From: Chara braunii
Taxonomy: Eukaryota; Streptophyta; Charophyceae; Charales; Characeae
Assembly (NCBI GenBank): GCA_003427395.1
Contig: BFEA01000008.1
Coordinates: 6,712,582 to 6,747,707, forward strand
Reading direction: 5' to 3'
DNA length: 35,126 bases
Every line of letters starts with the position of its first letter. The stretch's first letter is position 1. Positions 20,901 to 28,926 of the stretch are shown piece by piece. A model generated the notes under the pieces. The model was not told the origin of the DNA. It worked only from the letters and a program-made list of their open reading frames with translations, and made no database searches. Both the position numbers and the translations under genes were made by a program.

Positions 20901-21219
20901 ATAATCTACACTGTAGCGCAATTCTTGGTACACAACGACTGATTGATTCCATGCTGAGTTCTCATAAAGATTTATTTTCAGTTTCTGCGTAAGATTCCAA
21001 CGCCGCAGTGAGCATGTTGGATTTGGCTATCACCCTCTTCAAACTTCGGGGCTGCTAGTTGAATGAAAGGCGTGGTTAGCGGCAGGGTCAAACGTTTCCT
21101 CAGTAGTAGAACACCGCCTACCGGTCGCCGAGGACCTCTGATGCGGGCGCAGTGAGTGACAGGCACTGTTGCCCTTGGCCTCGACGAACTGCAGGTGCCC
21201 CTCCCTGGGTTTCCTAACA
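17989..21219 (+). repeat. 3' LTR
   Basis: Direct repeat of bases 32-3266, ending CCTAACA at 21219. After that the two copies diverge completely: primer site on one side, GGTACCGCACCC on the other. Substitutions are mainly transitions; indels occur near 19770-19800 and 21107-21118. The flanking five bases (CGGTA or CCGGT) would be the target duplication, but the partner lies outside the window. Confidence 0.93.
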
Positions 21220-22080
21220 CCGGTACCGCACCCGGCAGGGGGGTAAATATGCAGGTACTGGAGGCCGAGCAGAAGAAGACAAAAGTGGCATTTTTAGAGG
21301 CCGATAGTGTAGGCTAGGTCTAGCGGGTACCAGTTTGAGTCTAGGGCCTGTAGGGGCAATATCACAGTCTGCAATGATGTTTCCCTCCAAAGAGGAGGAG
21401 GTACCGGTTGCTTGGGAAGGCCAGCGGCCTGGAAGTCACCGCCCAAGAGGCAAAGCAGGCCGCTATATCTTCAAGCCGGGCGGAAGACCCGGCCTCTTTT
21501 TCGGTGTGCAAGTTTGGCGACACACTGGTGGAGCGCTGGTTGGAGCAGCGCTAAGCTGGAGCAGCGCTGCTGGGGAGGAAGGAGAAGGACATGAGGGAGG
21601 AAGGAGGAAGGAGGAAGGAAGGGGGAGGAGAGCCAGGGGTACTTACCTGGCTATGGCCATCTTCGTCACCTTGGTGGGCGCTGCAGCAAGGAGTCCCCAG
21701 CCGGGGAGAGCCACACCAAGAAGCTTCAAGGCAGGGTTGGGCATGGCGGACTGAGCTAGAGCAGTCATAGCTGCTTTGTGTTGTCCTTTGGGCATATGGG
21801 CAAGGCCTAGTAGTCCACCATAGCCTCGGCCTATGAGAGTGAAGTGTGGGAGAGGCGGCCATGGCTATGGTGGACCTTGAGTGATACGTGCAGTAGAAGA
21901 GGGACTCGAACATTGATTCTAGACCAGCCATTCAACATTGTATTATTATTTCTTGTATGAGTAGGAGAAGGGGGAGATAAGGAGGAGGAGATTGTTGGGC
22001 GAAGAAGAAGAGCCTTGTCATTGTCTTTGCTGGTGTACATCTTCTTCTTCTTGTTATCCTCTCTCTCCTCTTAAGTTCAT
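21220..22080. other. Unassigned DNA between the two retroelements
   Basis: No gene is recognised. It contains a short GC hairpin (21474-21497, AGCCGGG/CCCGGCC-like arms), three GGAGCAGCGCT-like words (21530-21573), a purine-only stretch (21573-21635) and a perfect 13-base inverted repeat (21813-21825 with 21863-21875). Open frames here have low-complexity content and no motifs. Part of it may belong to the 3' end of the minus-strand element. Confidence 0.5.
21813..21875. repeat. Inverted repeat, 13-base arms
   Basis: GTCCACCATAGCC at 21813-21825 is the exact reverse complement of GGCTATGGTGGAC at 21863-21875, with a 37-base spacer that itself holds GCCTCGGCC. It could fold as a stem in RNA or be a remnant of a small inverted-repeat element. 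No target duplication is evident. Confidence 0.6.
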
Positions 22081-23765
22081 TCATTCCTTCCTGCAACTGG
22101 ATGGCATTGTACTTTCCGGTGGATGTGTAGCTCGAAATTGGCCAGGGTCATAACAAAGGGATCCCGTGCTTAGAGGCTTACTTGGGATTTTTCCCTTAAG
22201 GGTTTTGAAATCCGCTGAGTATGGTGATTGTCGTGCTCCATCCGCCGACGCTGGTTTCGCCTTCTGTTTTCCCCCTCGGGGTCTTGAGCGTTGCGGTGGT
22301 ATCGCTGCCGCCACATCTCTGTCACTTGATGTTGAAGCGGCTGCGTCGTCCTCACTAGATCCTTGCTGGATCGCTGCTACTTGCGGCGTCCGTTGACCTT
22401 TTCCTTTCTCCACGTAACCAGGCTGTTGGCGGGTCTCATTGGCCGCGCGCCGGTTACCTTGTATGAGCTCCCTTGCCTTTGAGATTATTGCATCAAAGGT
22501 CTCGTATTGGAATTCGCTGCCAAGAGCAGTTGTCAAAGCGTCTCAAGACCGGGCGAAGAACTCGGCCCGGATTGAGTCGAATGGCAGGTTCAACTGCGGG
22601 GTGGCGACGAGTCTTTGCCACTCCGTCAGCCATTCCTGTGACGTTTGTTGACCTTGAAAAATGCGGAAGATCTTGTTCAAGGTGTGACGTTTGTCGTTGT
22701 TGACCATGAACCGGGTCTTCCACTTCCTCTCGAATTCCTCCCACGTGATCTTGGTGTGGAGGGTGGCGATGGTGCATTCCAGCGTGACGGTCATGTGCGT
22801 CATGAAAGCTTGTGCCCCTCCAATGAGTTGGAGGTGAATGCGTCAAGCCGCCGTCCGGGTGGGACGTGATGTACGTCTGCCTCTGCGTTGAATGCCATCC
22901 ACCACTGCAGCGGATCAGTGGTGTGGTAGTCGTTAAACTTCTCAATCTTGAAGTTCGGCATCTTCCATTCGTTTGCGACGACGGTCAGTTGTTGCTGAAC
23001 GCGGTCGCTGAGCGTCTGCAGCTGATTGCTGACTGTCGATGCTCCAGCAAACTTGCTGATGTCGCCAAGGGATGCTACGACGTGGTTGATCCGCTCCTCG
23101 AGTTGCTTGGTCTGCGCAGCCAAAGATGGGCTGCAGTCTGCCACTGCACTGCCTGTCGACTCAACTGCAGACAGTCGTGCCAACCATGTGCCAACAGTGG
23201 TCTGCAGCTGACTGTTCGCGTTCTTCAAGGCGGTGATGCTCTGTTCCTGTGTCCGAAGCGTCGCTTCGTGGCGGATGAGGGTCTACCGCATGGCCAGCAG
23301 CTCACGTTTCTGCCAATTGCATGTGTATAGCATGTGTTCCATTAGTACTGCCATTTCCTCCTTTCTTCTCTCTTCCTCGGTTGGCTCCTCTTGTTCTTCA
23401 TTTGCTCGAAAGTATTGTCGTCGAAGTATCCTCCGATACGTGGCTTCTTCGTTGCCGAGCTCCATTGTAGCCTGGTAACGAGCTTGATTCTGACTTGCCT
23501 CGACCTGCTGCTGTTGCAACCGTGCGGCTGCTGCAGCTTCGGCTGCGGCCTTCTAACGTGCTGCCTCTGCTTCTGCCAGCTGGCGTTGGATTGCCTGCTG
23601 GCGGGTGGCTTCCTCCTCTTCCCATTTGCGCAGTTCAGCTGCAGTTGTCTCCGAGTATAGCTGGAGGCGTTCCAGAAACGCTAGTTGCGTTTCATCTGCC
23701 TGCTGAACTGGCAGAGGAGTAACCGGCCTCTTGGGGCTGGCTTTTGCGTCAGCAGTGGCGGTCAT
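22081..23765 (-). pseudogene. gag: Gag of the minus-strand element (broken)
   Basis: The ATG at 23765 starts a protein with a long charged coiled-coil N-terminus (LRKWEEEEATRQQAIQRQL, Ala/Gln-rich up to about 23480). A middle region follows with LEERINHVVASLGDI, then a retrotransposon gag domain (FKIEKFNDYHTTDPLQWW, WEEFERKWKTRFMVNN, GQQTSQEWLTEWQRL). The Ser/Arg/Lys-rich C-terminus ends at 22081. In-frame stops are at 23553-23555 (TAG), about 23283 (TAG) and about 22543 (TGA). One frameshift lies around 22800-22840, just before QLIGGAQAFMTH. No CCHC knuckle is present. Such gags carry RNA-binding basic tails instead; that role is inference. Confidence 0.82.
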
Positions 23766-23883
23766 GGTCGTGCGTCGTCTACGCGGGATCCAAGGTGTCT
23801 AGGGTCCATGTTGGGGCTTGGTTTCCCTGGATCCGCGTTCAGCAAGTCGTTGATTGCGGCGCATCAAGTAATCCTGTCTTCAT

Positions 23884-24052
23884 CTGCTGCTGACGTGTCA
23901 CTACTGAGGTCGCACCTGCTGATGTGGCACTGCTGCGGTGGCCGCTGCGGATTTGGCAATCGGTTGTCGTGGCACGCTGAGGTGTCACGCTGCTGATGTG
24001 GCAATCTGCGTTCGTGGCCCGCTGCTGATGTGGCACAATGCTGATGTGGCCG
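23884..24052. repeat. Degenerate CTGCTGATGTGGC repeats
   Basis: The word GCTGATGTGGCA and close variants occur about eight times in 170 bases, with irregular spacing of 15-25 bases. The array lies just upstream of the minus-strand gag start, in the leader of that element. Open frames across it are low complexity. Confidence 0.7.
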
Positions 24053-24925
24053 GAGACTGAAGTCCGCAGTACCGAGAGGAGGAGAGAGAAGGTAGGGGTG
24101 GAAGAAGGGAAGGGAGGCAAACAATGCACAGACAGTCCCTTTCTTCCCTGACCTCGAACTTGACAATAGTAAAAAAAAAAAAAATTCTCCCCCCAATGAA
24201 ATTTTCAAAATTTGAGAAATTAATTATTTAACTAAATAAATTTTAGTCGGAAAAATACGAGTTAATTAAATAAAATTTAATTTTGGCAAAATATTAAATA
24301 TTTAATTAAAGAATATTTAAATTTGCAACAATTAATTTGGCAAAAGTTAGATATTTAATTACAGAATATTTAAATTTGCGCAAGTAAAAGTGAATAAAGT
24401 TTAAGCAAGATTAAACATTTAAACATAATTTTAATTTAATAATTTCATGAAATTTAAGCGGGAGAATTTATCATCATGACGAGGTCATGAGATAAGCAGA
24501 AGATCAATGGTAGTAGGAAGATACACAATTTGCTGGAAAGATTCAACCTTTAATCGCAATAAAAGATGCGTTTTTGCAAAAAGTGAAAGTTCCATGAAGT
24601 TGCAGTTTGAATGTGGCCATGCCCAGACCCGATCCGCCTTAATTGGCACGGTGCCTGGCTGTCACTTACTTCCCATAGGCTTGATAGGTCGTTAGATTAG
24701 GTTAGGACTAACCCTAATTTGCACTAATTCGGTTAATCGTGATTAGCGATTCCCTAATTTGTGCGCAGTGTGGAGAAAGCCGCCAAACCTAAAATTAGAA
24801 TTCAACGACGTAATTACTATAAAAGTACGAGAAAAGAAAATTTGCAACTTGCGATTTAATGATAACAGAGTACAGGTGTAGATAATCAATCAATCAATCA
24901 ATGGTGAGTCATCCAATGCTGGTCT
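24053..24925 (-). other. AT-rich leader of the minus-strand element
   Basis: No coding sequence is recognised. It contains an A-run at 24169-24183, several AATATTTAATTA words (24290-24420) and an ATCA tetranucleotide run near 24884-24900. It lies between the primer site and gag. Confidence 0.6.
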
Positions 24926-24937
24926 GCTCCGATACCA
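24926..24937 (-). promoter_or_regulatory. Primer binding site, initiator tRNA-Met type
   Basis: On the minus strand TGGTATCGGAGC matches the common plant primer site TGGTATCAGAGC with one change. It lies three bases after the LTR end, the usual spacing. This fixes the element's orientation as minus. Confidence 0.8.
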
Positions 24938-24940
24938 AAC

Positions 24941-25483
24941 TGTTGCATACTCATGAAACACAGTCATAAGTATGGCGCAGATCCCCAGAACCGACCAGAT
25001 AATACAGAGTTAATACAAATACAGCGGAAGAGTTGATACCCATGGACTGACTCTGACCTGACTCAGACTGCAATCGAACACTCTCAATCATGCATCAGTG
25101 GTGTGAAAGCCCTGGCCTTGGACATAGAAGAANGGCCAGGGTCTGAGATCATACACNGACGAATGGAGGGAGANGAGAGACGAAGGGAGGAGGAGAGGGA
25201 AGATGACATCAACTCGATATGTCCAAAGATAGTATCTTGAAATGCCAAGAGTAGCGCAAATCCGAAATGTCGCGAACACAGAGTCCCACAGTGTCTCAGA
25301 TATCCATCTCACAATGTCAAGGTACATCTTCAGAGGTAGATGACATCAGATCCCAAGAGTAGTCCTCAACCTACAGTCGCAATGTCGCTGTATCCAATAT
25401 CATCAGAACTCGTAACCATCCTTCATACTCGTGGTAGTCCCGTAGGAGAACCCAGGAGTAGACTTAGACTGAGAAGGTAGGAG

Positions 25484-25516
<33 letters not shown>

Positions 25517-26150
25517 GTGGAGGCAGAAGAGGGAGAGAAGGCAAGGCCTTCCTCCCTGGTACCTGATACGGTAGCTATGGCACCGCAGGGACTGGTGCTG
25601 GGCCGCGGGCTGGGCCGGTGGCTGACGAGGCTCCCAATGCTGCGCTAGGTCCTCTCTGCCGCTGAACTCCTTCTCTACTCGCTGCTCATGGTAACACTGC
25701 AGCGCTGCGCTAATCCAGCTAACGCTGAAACGCTGCGCTAATCCTGAAGAATAACCTCCTGTCTACCACTAACCTCCTGTCTCTACTAACCTACCGACTG
25801 AGGCTGGTACACAGCTGATATAGTGCTGGGTCGGCCTCAGTCCTACTGAGGGCCTTCGGGTCTGGACTGTTGATCAGGCCCAATGGTTCAGATCCGATAT
25901 CGGAATCTGAAAAGTGGCACCAAAACTGCGCCGCCAGCCGGTCCTACCGATGGACCTGGTACCTGGCCTAACCAACTAGCCGTTGGGTCTGGTGGGGTCT
26001 AAACGAGGCCTGCCGGACCCTAAACTGAACCGACGGGTCCTACGCCTACCTAGACCTAACTGGGACCGTTGTGACCCGGTCACTAGGCCTACCTGTGCCT
26101 ACTACAGAACCGGGCCCTAACTGGGGCCCGTGTGGTATCAGTATGCCACA
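24941..26150 (-). repeat. LTR of the minus-strand element (about 1.2 kb)
   Basis: On the + strand it begins TGTTGCATAC and ends GTATGCCACA, which are inverted repeats with one mismatch and supply the TG...CA ends. The inner end abuts the primer site. It carries single N positions at 25133, 25157 and 25174, an inverted CCCTGGCC/GGCCAGGG pair near 25110-25141 and a GA microsatellite. No second copy is present in the window, so the outer end rests on the terminal inverted repeat only. Confidence 0.65.
25486..25514. repeat. GA microsatellite
   Basis: An uninterrupted AG dinucleotide run of 29 bases inside the minus-strand LTR. Confidence 0.95.
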
Positions 26151-26479
26151 TCTTATCACCTCCTCTAAGCGGGGCTCTGCACAAGTTTCAAAAAGAAAGA
26201 GAAAAACATTACCAAAGCAAAGAAAATGCAGTGAAAAAGCCTCCATCATAGGCGAGCAGACTCACCACAGTGAGCCAAACCTCTTGACCTCCCATGAGAT
26301 GCTACCATCTCACAGCTGACAGAGACGCTTGCGAAGTCGCACAAGGAGGCCTTGTTAAATGATGCAGAGGTTCGATAAGCATCCCAACCCAACAAGCAGA
26401 AGAACCATGGCTGCAACTCGTGCTCCAGGGGGCAATGAGAGCTATAAACGACCCGTCCACTTGGGCATGGAGGCTTTGC
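26151..26479. other. Intergenic DNA, nothing recognised
   Basis: A short A-rich part (26190-26230) and otherwise mixed sequence. Open frames are short and without motifs. Confidence 0.5.
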
Positions 26480-26674
26480 ACTGCGCACCAAGCTTTTTCA
26501 AGTTGCCAGCTAGCGCCGCCAACCATTGTGGTCTGGTAGGCCCAGCTGGGAAACTTTCGGAGCAGACGATGAACAAACTTCTGCAAGGCTGGGGCCGCAC
26601 TGAGCTTTTCCGACCTGCCAGCTGGCGCTGCCAACCATTGTGGTCTGGCAGGTTTTTTTTTTTTTTTTTTTTTT
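26480..26674. repeat. Two diverged 60-base repeats ending in a T22 run
   Basis: Bases 26480-26541 and 26594-26652 share GCCAGCTnGCGCyGCCAAC followed by CATTGTGGTCTGG. The second copy is bounded by ACCTGCCAG and CTGGCAGG, an inverted pair, and runs into 22 T (26653-26674). Between them lies a GACGATGAACAA word that recurs at 26931-26942, beyond the adaptor junction. Confidence 0.65.
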
Positions 26675-26727
26675 CAGTCTCCCTTAGAGGGGGGAGGGCT
26701 GTGCCACGCTCTGCAGCGGTGCAGTAC

Positions 26728-26765
26728 CTGTCTCTTATACACATCTAGATGTGTATAAGAGACAG
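26728..26765. other. Nextera mate-pair junction adaptor (sequencing artefact)
   Basis: CTGTCTCTTATACACATCT followed directly by its reverse complement gives exactly the 38-base circularisation junction made by Tn5 mosaic ends in Nextera mate-pair libraries. It is not genomic. The flanks were joined in a library molecule, so the order across this point is not trustworthy. Translated frames crossing it give the contaminant peptides MCIRDR and SYTHLDVYKRQ. Confidence 0.98.
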
Positions 26766-26909
26766 ACGCTGGAGGGGCCAAGTAAGCAAGCTTACCCATC
26801 TGACCCCTCCGTGGCCCAGAAAAAAATAATTTAATACCATGTCGCCCGATGGACCACTGATCAGAACAGATACTACACTTTATCTTAGCCAAAAGGCCGA
26901 CAAAGGTAT
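26766..26909 (-). ncRNA. U2 spliceosomal snRNA-like gene, shortened (likely pseudogene)
   Basis: On the minus strand it begins ATACCTTT, the plant U2 5' end, followed by GGCCTTTTGGCTAAGAT (stem-loop I) and AGTGTAGTATCTGTTCT. The latter includes the branch-point-pairing GTAGTA. A Sm-like AAATTATTTTTTTCTGG follows, and then a terminal hairpin with GTAAGC/GCTTAC arms. Compared with U2 as I know it, the stem-loop II region is about 15 bases short, and stem-loop I carries changes (TGTCGG for TCTCGG, GATAAAG for GATCAAG). The 3' end abuts the adaptor and may be cut. The plant USE promoter motif is not seen upstream; a TATA-like run lies at about 26942-26952. Probably a retro-copied or decayed U2. 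Confidence 0.75.
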
Positions 26910-26933
26910 TGTCGGGAGACTTTTGGAGTAGAC

Positions 26934-27209
26934 GATGAACAATTTTTTATATTTTTCTTTTACAAGAAAGAGGGCCCTTAGTGCTTTCATTATTATTTAA
27001 CAATTGAGGCCAAAATGAAATCAAGAGAAGCAGGTGTTGGGATTTATCTCTAGGGACAGGAATGGCCAAATCCAGATGAACAAATTTTTTTATTCTTCTT
27101 TTACAAAAAAGAGGGCCCTTAGGGCTTTCATTATAAAGTGAGGCCAAAATGAAATCAACAGAAGCAGGTGTTGGGATTTATCTCTAGGGACAGGAATGGC
27201 CAAATCCAG
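26934..27209. repeat. Tandem duplication, 141-base period
   Basis: Bases 26934-27074 and 27075-27209 are two copies beginning GATGAACAA and ending CCAAATCCA. They differ mainly by a six-base-class indel around ATTATTTAACAATTG and a few substitutions. No coding sense is evident. The first copy lies immediately 5' of the U2-like gene. Confidence 0.9.
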
Positions 27210-28383
27210 ACAGCTACCTTGAAAAGAACACAACCCTGAGCAAAATAAAAGCTGCCTACACGTTCCTGAAAGCCAAACAATCTCAAAAAAAAAAAAAAGC
27301 AAAAAAAAAAAGCATAGGAACACCGTACCACCTTACCAAATCAACTGTCAAAATGACCTTGGAAGCCAAACAACCCCCCAATTCATCCTACCTTTCCATC
27401 TACTATAGAACTCTTAGCCATCCTCCTGATGATGATGATAAACACACACACACAAAAAAAATAAAAATAAAAAAAAATGCAAGGCCAAAGAACTCACGCC
27501 AGCAAAGAAACCACAAACAATTTAACACAGTCTGAAAATAAAGTCTTTCTAAAGAAAAAAAAAGAGAACAGAACAAAAAAAAAAAGAAAGAAAGAAACCA
27601 CGAGCATTTTTTTTTTATTTTTTTTTTTAATTTTAGAAAAAGAGTCATATTATACAAGCCGGGCCCGGCGTCCCTCACATGTATGCTGGCGGCTCCGGGT
27701 TATGAGCGAGGCATCACCGGCCAAGCCCATATCAGGAATCGCTGAGTCCCACAAAGGAAGAAAGCGAGGAACAAAAAAAGCAAGAAGTCTGCAACAAACC
27801 GAAAGATGTGCTTCTAACTGGCCCACTAAAATAGCGTACACTTCTAACACTCTTCATACTCATCATTCTCAAGTTATAGATCTAAAAAAGCAAGAAATCA
27901 GTTCAGAAATCTACAGAAAAGAACTAAGAAAACAACTAAGAGCTCTGGGAACTCTGCAAACAAGATGTAACCTGTAGCCTGTGCTTCTTTTTTAATGCAA
28001 GCATACGACCACATCTTCAGCAGTCAAATTTCAAATAAAGAATCCTGAAAACTGCAGCGTGGGTGCTGTATCATTGTGCATCTGTACCATGACCAATTCC
28101 AATTTTGGTCCAAAGGCCTTTTTTTTTTTCTTCTTGTTTCCCCCTCGGACACCACGACCAACTCTGTAAACATGACGCCCGGTCTAACACCACAACCGTT
28201 CCAGTTCATTTTTGCCCATTCTATACTGACATGAACGTACTTACCCCTCCCTTTTTTGCATGTAAGAAGCATCATTTGCATCCAAGGGGATAGCCTCTAC
28301 TCTCGGGAAGGTGCAACAATCCCAAAGATTCAGGCTTTGCGATCCCCCATGTTCCCCTTCCTGTTGGTGGGGAGCTGCGTCTG
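27210..28383. other. Low-complexity intergenic DNA
   Basis: A-runs near 27284-27311 and 27555-27590, T-runs near 27607-27630, and a GATGATGATGATAAACACACAC stretch near 27427-27453. Open frames are lysine- or phenylalanine-rich by-products of these runs. No gene is recognised. Confidence 0.6.
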
Positions 28384-28468
28384 AGTCAGTCAGTCAGTCA
28401 GGATTCGACCTCATGATCTGTTTGATCCACTGTTACATGTCTGTACCACTCAGCCATGACGGTCCCCC
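28384..28468 (-). repeat. tRNA-derived SINE-like segment
   Basis: On the minus strand from 28468: GGGGGACC, then TGGCTGAGTGG, a perfect tRNA A box. About 38 bases later comes GGTCGAATCC (28401-28410), a B box lacking one T. The spacing fits a tRNA. There is no matching 3' acceptor strand; instead a TCAG tetranucleotide run follows (28384-28400). This suits a SINE head or tRNA pseudogene with internal Pol III promoter, not a working tRNA. Confidence 0.55.
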
Positions 28469-28926
28469 GCTGAGTAGAACGGAAGGTCATTTTATCTGTG
28501 TACCTAGACAGAGAATTGCATCGTATACAGTTATAATGACCCTATTCTCCATTTGGAAGAGGGTAGCGTTTAATACGGTTCTCCAAGTCTCAGTCTTGGG
28601 AAATCACACAGATCATCATTACGGGCCACGTGGGTCATTTGTGGGCCCGTCAGCGGCTGCAGGGGGACCTCCCGCCAGGCCTCCACTGGGGTGCTCTCCG
28701 TTTAGGGCGTCTCTTATGGAGTATTTATTTCTGGCATGACCTATTGTAGTAGGGTGAGCGGAGGGAAAAAGAGAGTGTCATCGCCCTCCATGGCAACGGC
28801 GCTCGTCAGCTTCCTGTGCTGCAGTCCTTTTTCCAAGATTCCTGCTTCCCTCACGAACCCCTACGGTTCTTTCGTTTTCTTTTTTTGCTAATTCGGATTG
28901 TGCTTATTAGTCCGGCATCACCAAGG
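28469..28926. other. Region downstream of the F-box gene
   Basis: It contains the presumed 3' untranslated region of the minus-strand F-box/LRR gene near 28850-28926. Further out is mixed-composition DNA with a GGGCCACGTGGGTC patch (28622-28635). No gene is recognised. Confidence 0.5.

Larger units (their letters stand above)
1..21219 (+). mobile_element. Giant Ty3/gypsy LTR retrotransposon, decayed
   Basis: Two direct repeats of about 3.2 kb flank a 14 kb interior. The interior holds, in order, a primer binding site, accessory ORFs, gag, protease, RT, RNase H and integrase. That domain order (integrase last) and the GPY motif after the integrase core identify Ty3/gypsy. The size, the very long LTRs and the extra coding block upstream of gag recall Ogre/Tat elements. 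The primer site resembles that of Athila (tRNA-Asp). The element is not functional as assembled, because gag-pol carries at least five frameshifts and many in-frame stops. The two LTRs differ by a few percent by eye, so the insertion is not recent. The 5' edge may be at base 1, which starts with TG, or lie outside the window. Confidence 0.93.
22081..26150 (-). mobile_element. Partial LTR retrotransposon, 5' half only
   Basis: Read on the minus strand: an LTR (26150 to 24941), three bases, an initiator-Met primer site, a leader of about 1.2 kb with repeats, then a long gag ending at 22081. No zinc knuckle, protease, RT or integrase follows, and no second LTR copy is recognisable before the giant element at 21219. 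It is either a truncated copy or a gag-only non-autonomous element. The gag type fits Ty3/gypsy. Confidence 0.7.

Noticed and set aside
21335-21754. 139-codon Gly/Arg-rich open frame after the 3' LTR
   Set aside because: It runs through a purine-only stretch with no motif, so it is likely a composition artefact.
26674-26892. Open frames crossing the adaptor, containing MCIRDR and SYTHLDVYKRQ
   Set aside because: These peptides are translations of the Nextera junction and are known database contaminants, not proteins.
27477-27977. 166-codon lysine-rich open frame
   Set aside because: It is created by A-runs and low-complexity DNA and has no recognisable domain.
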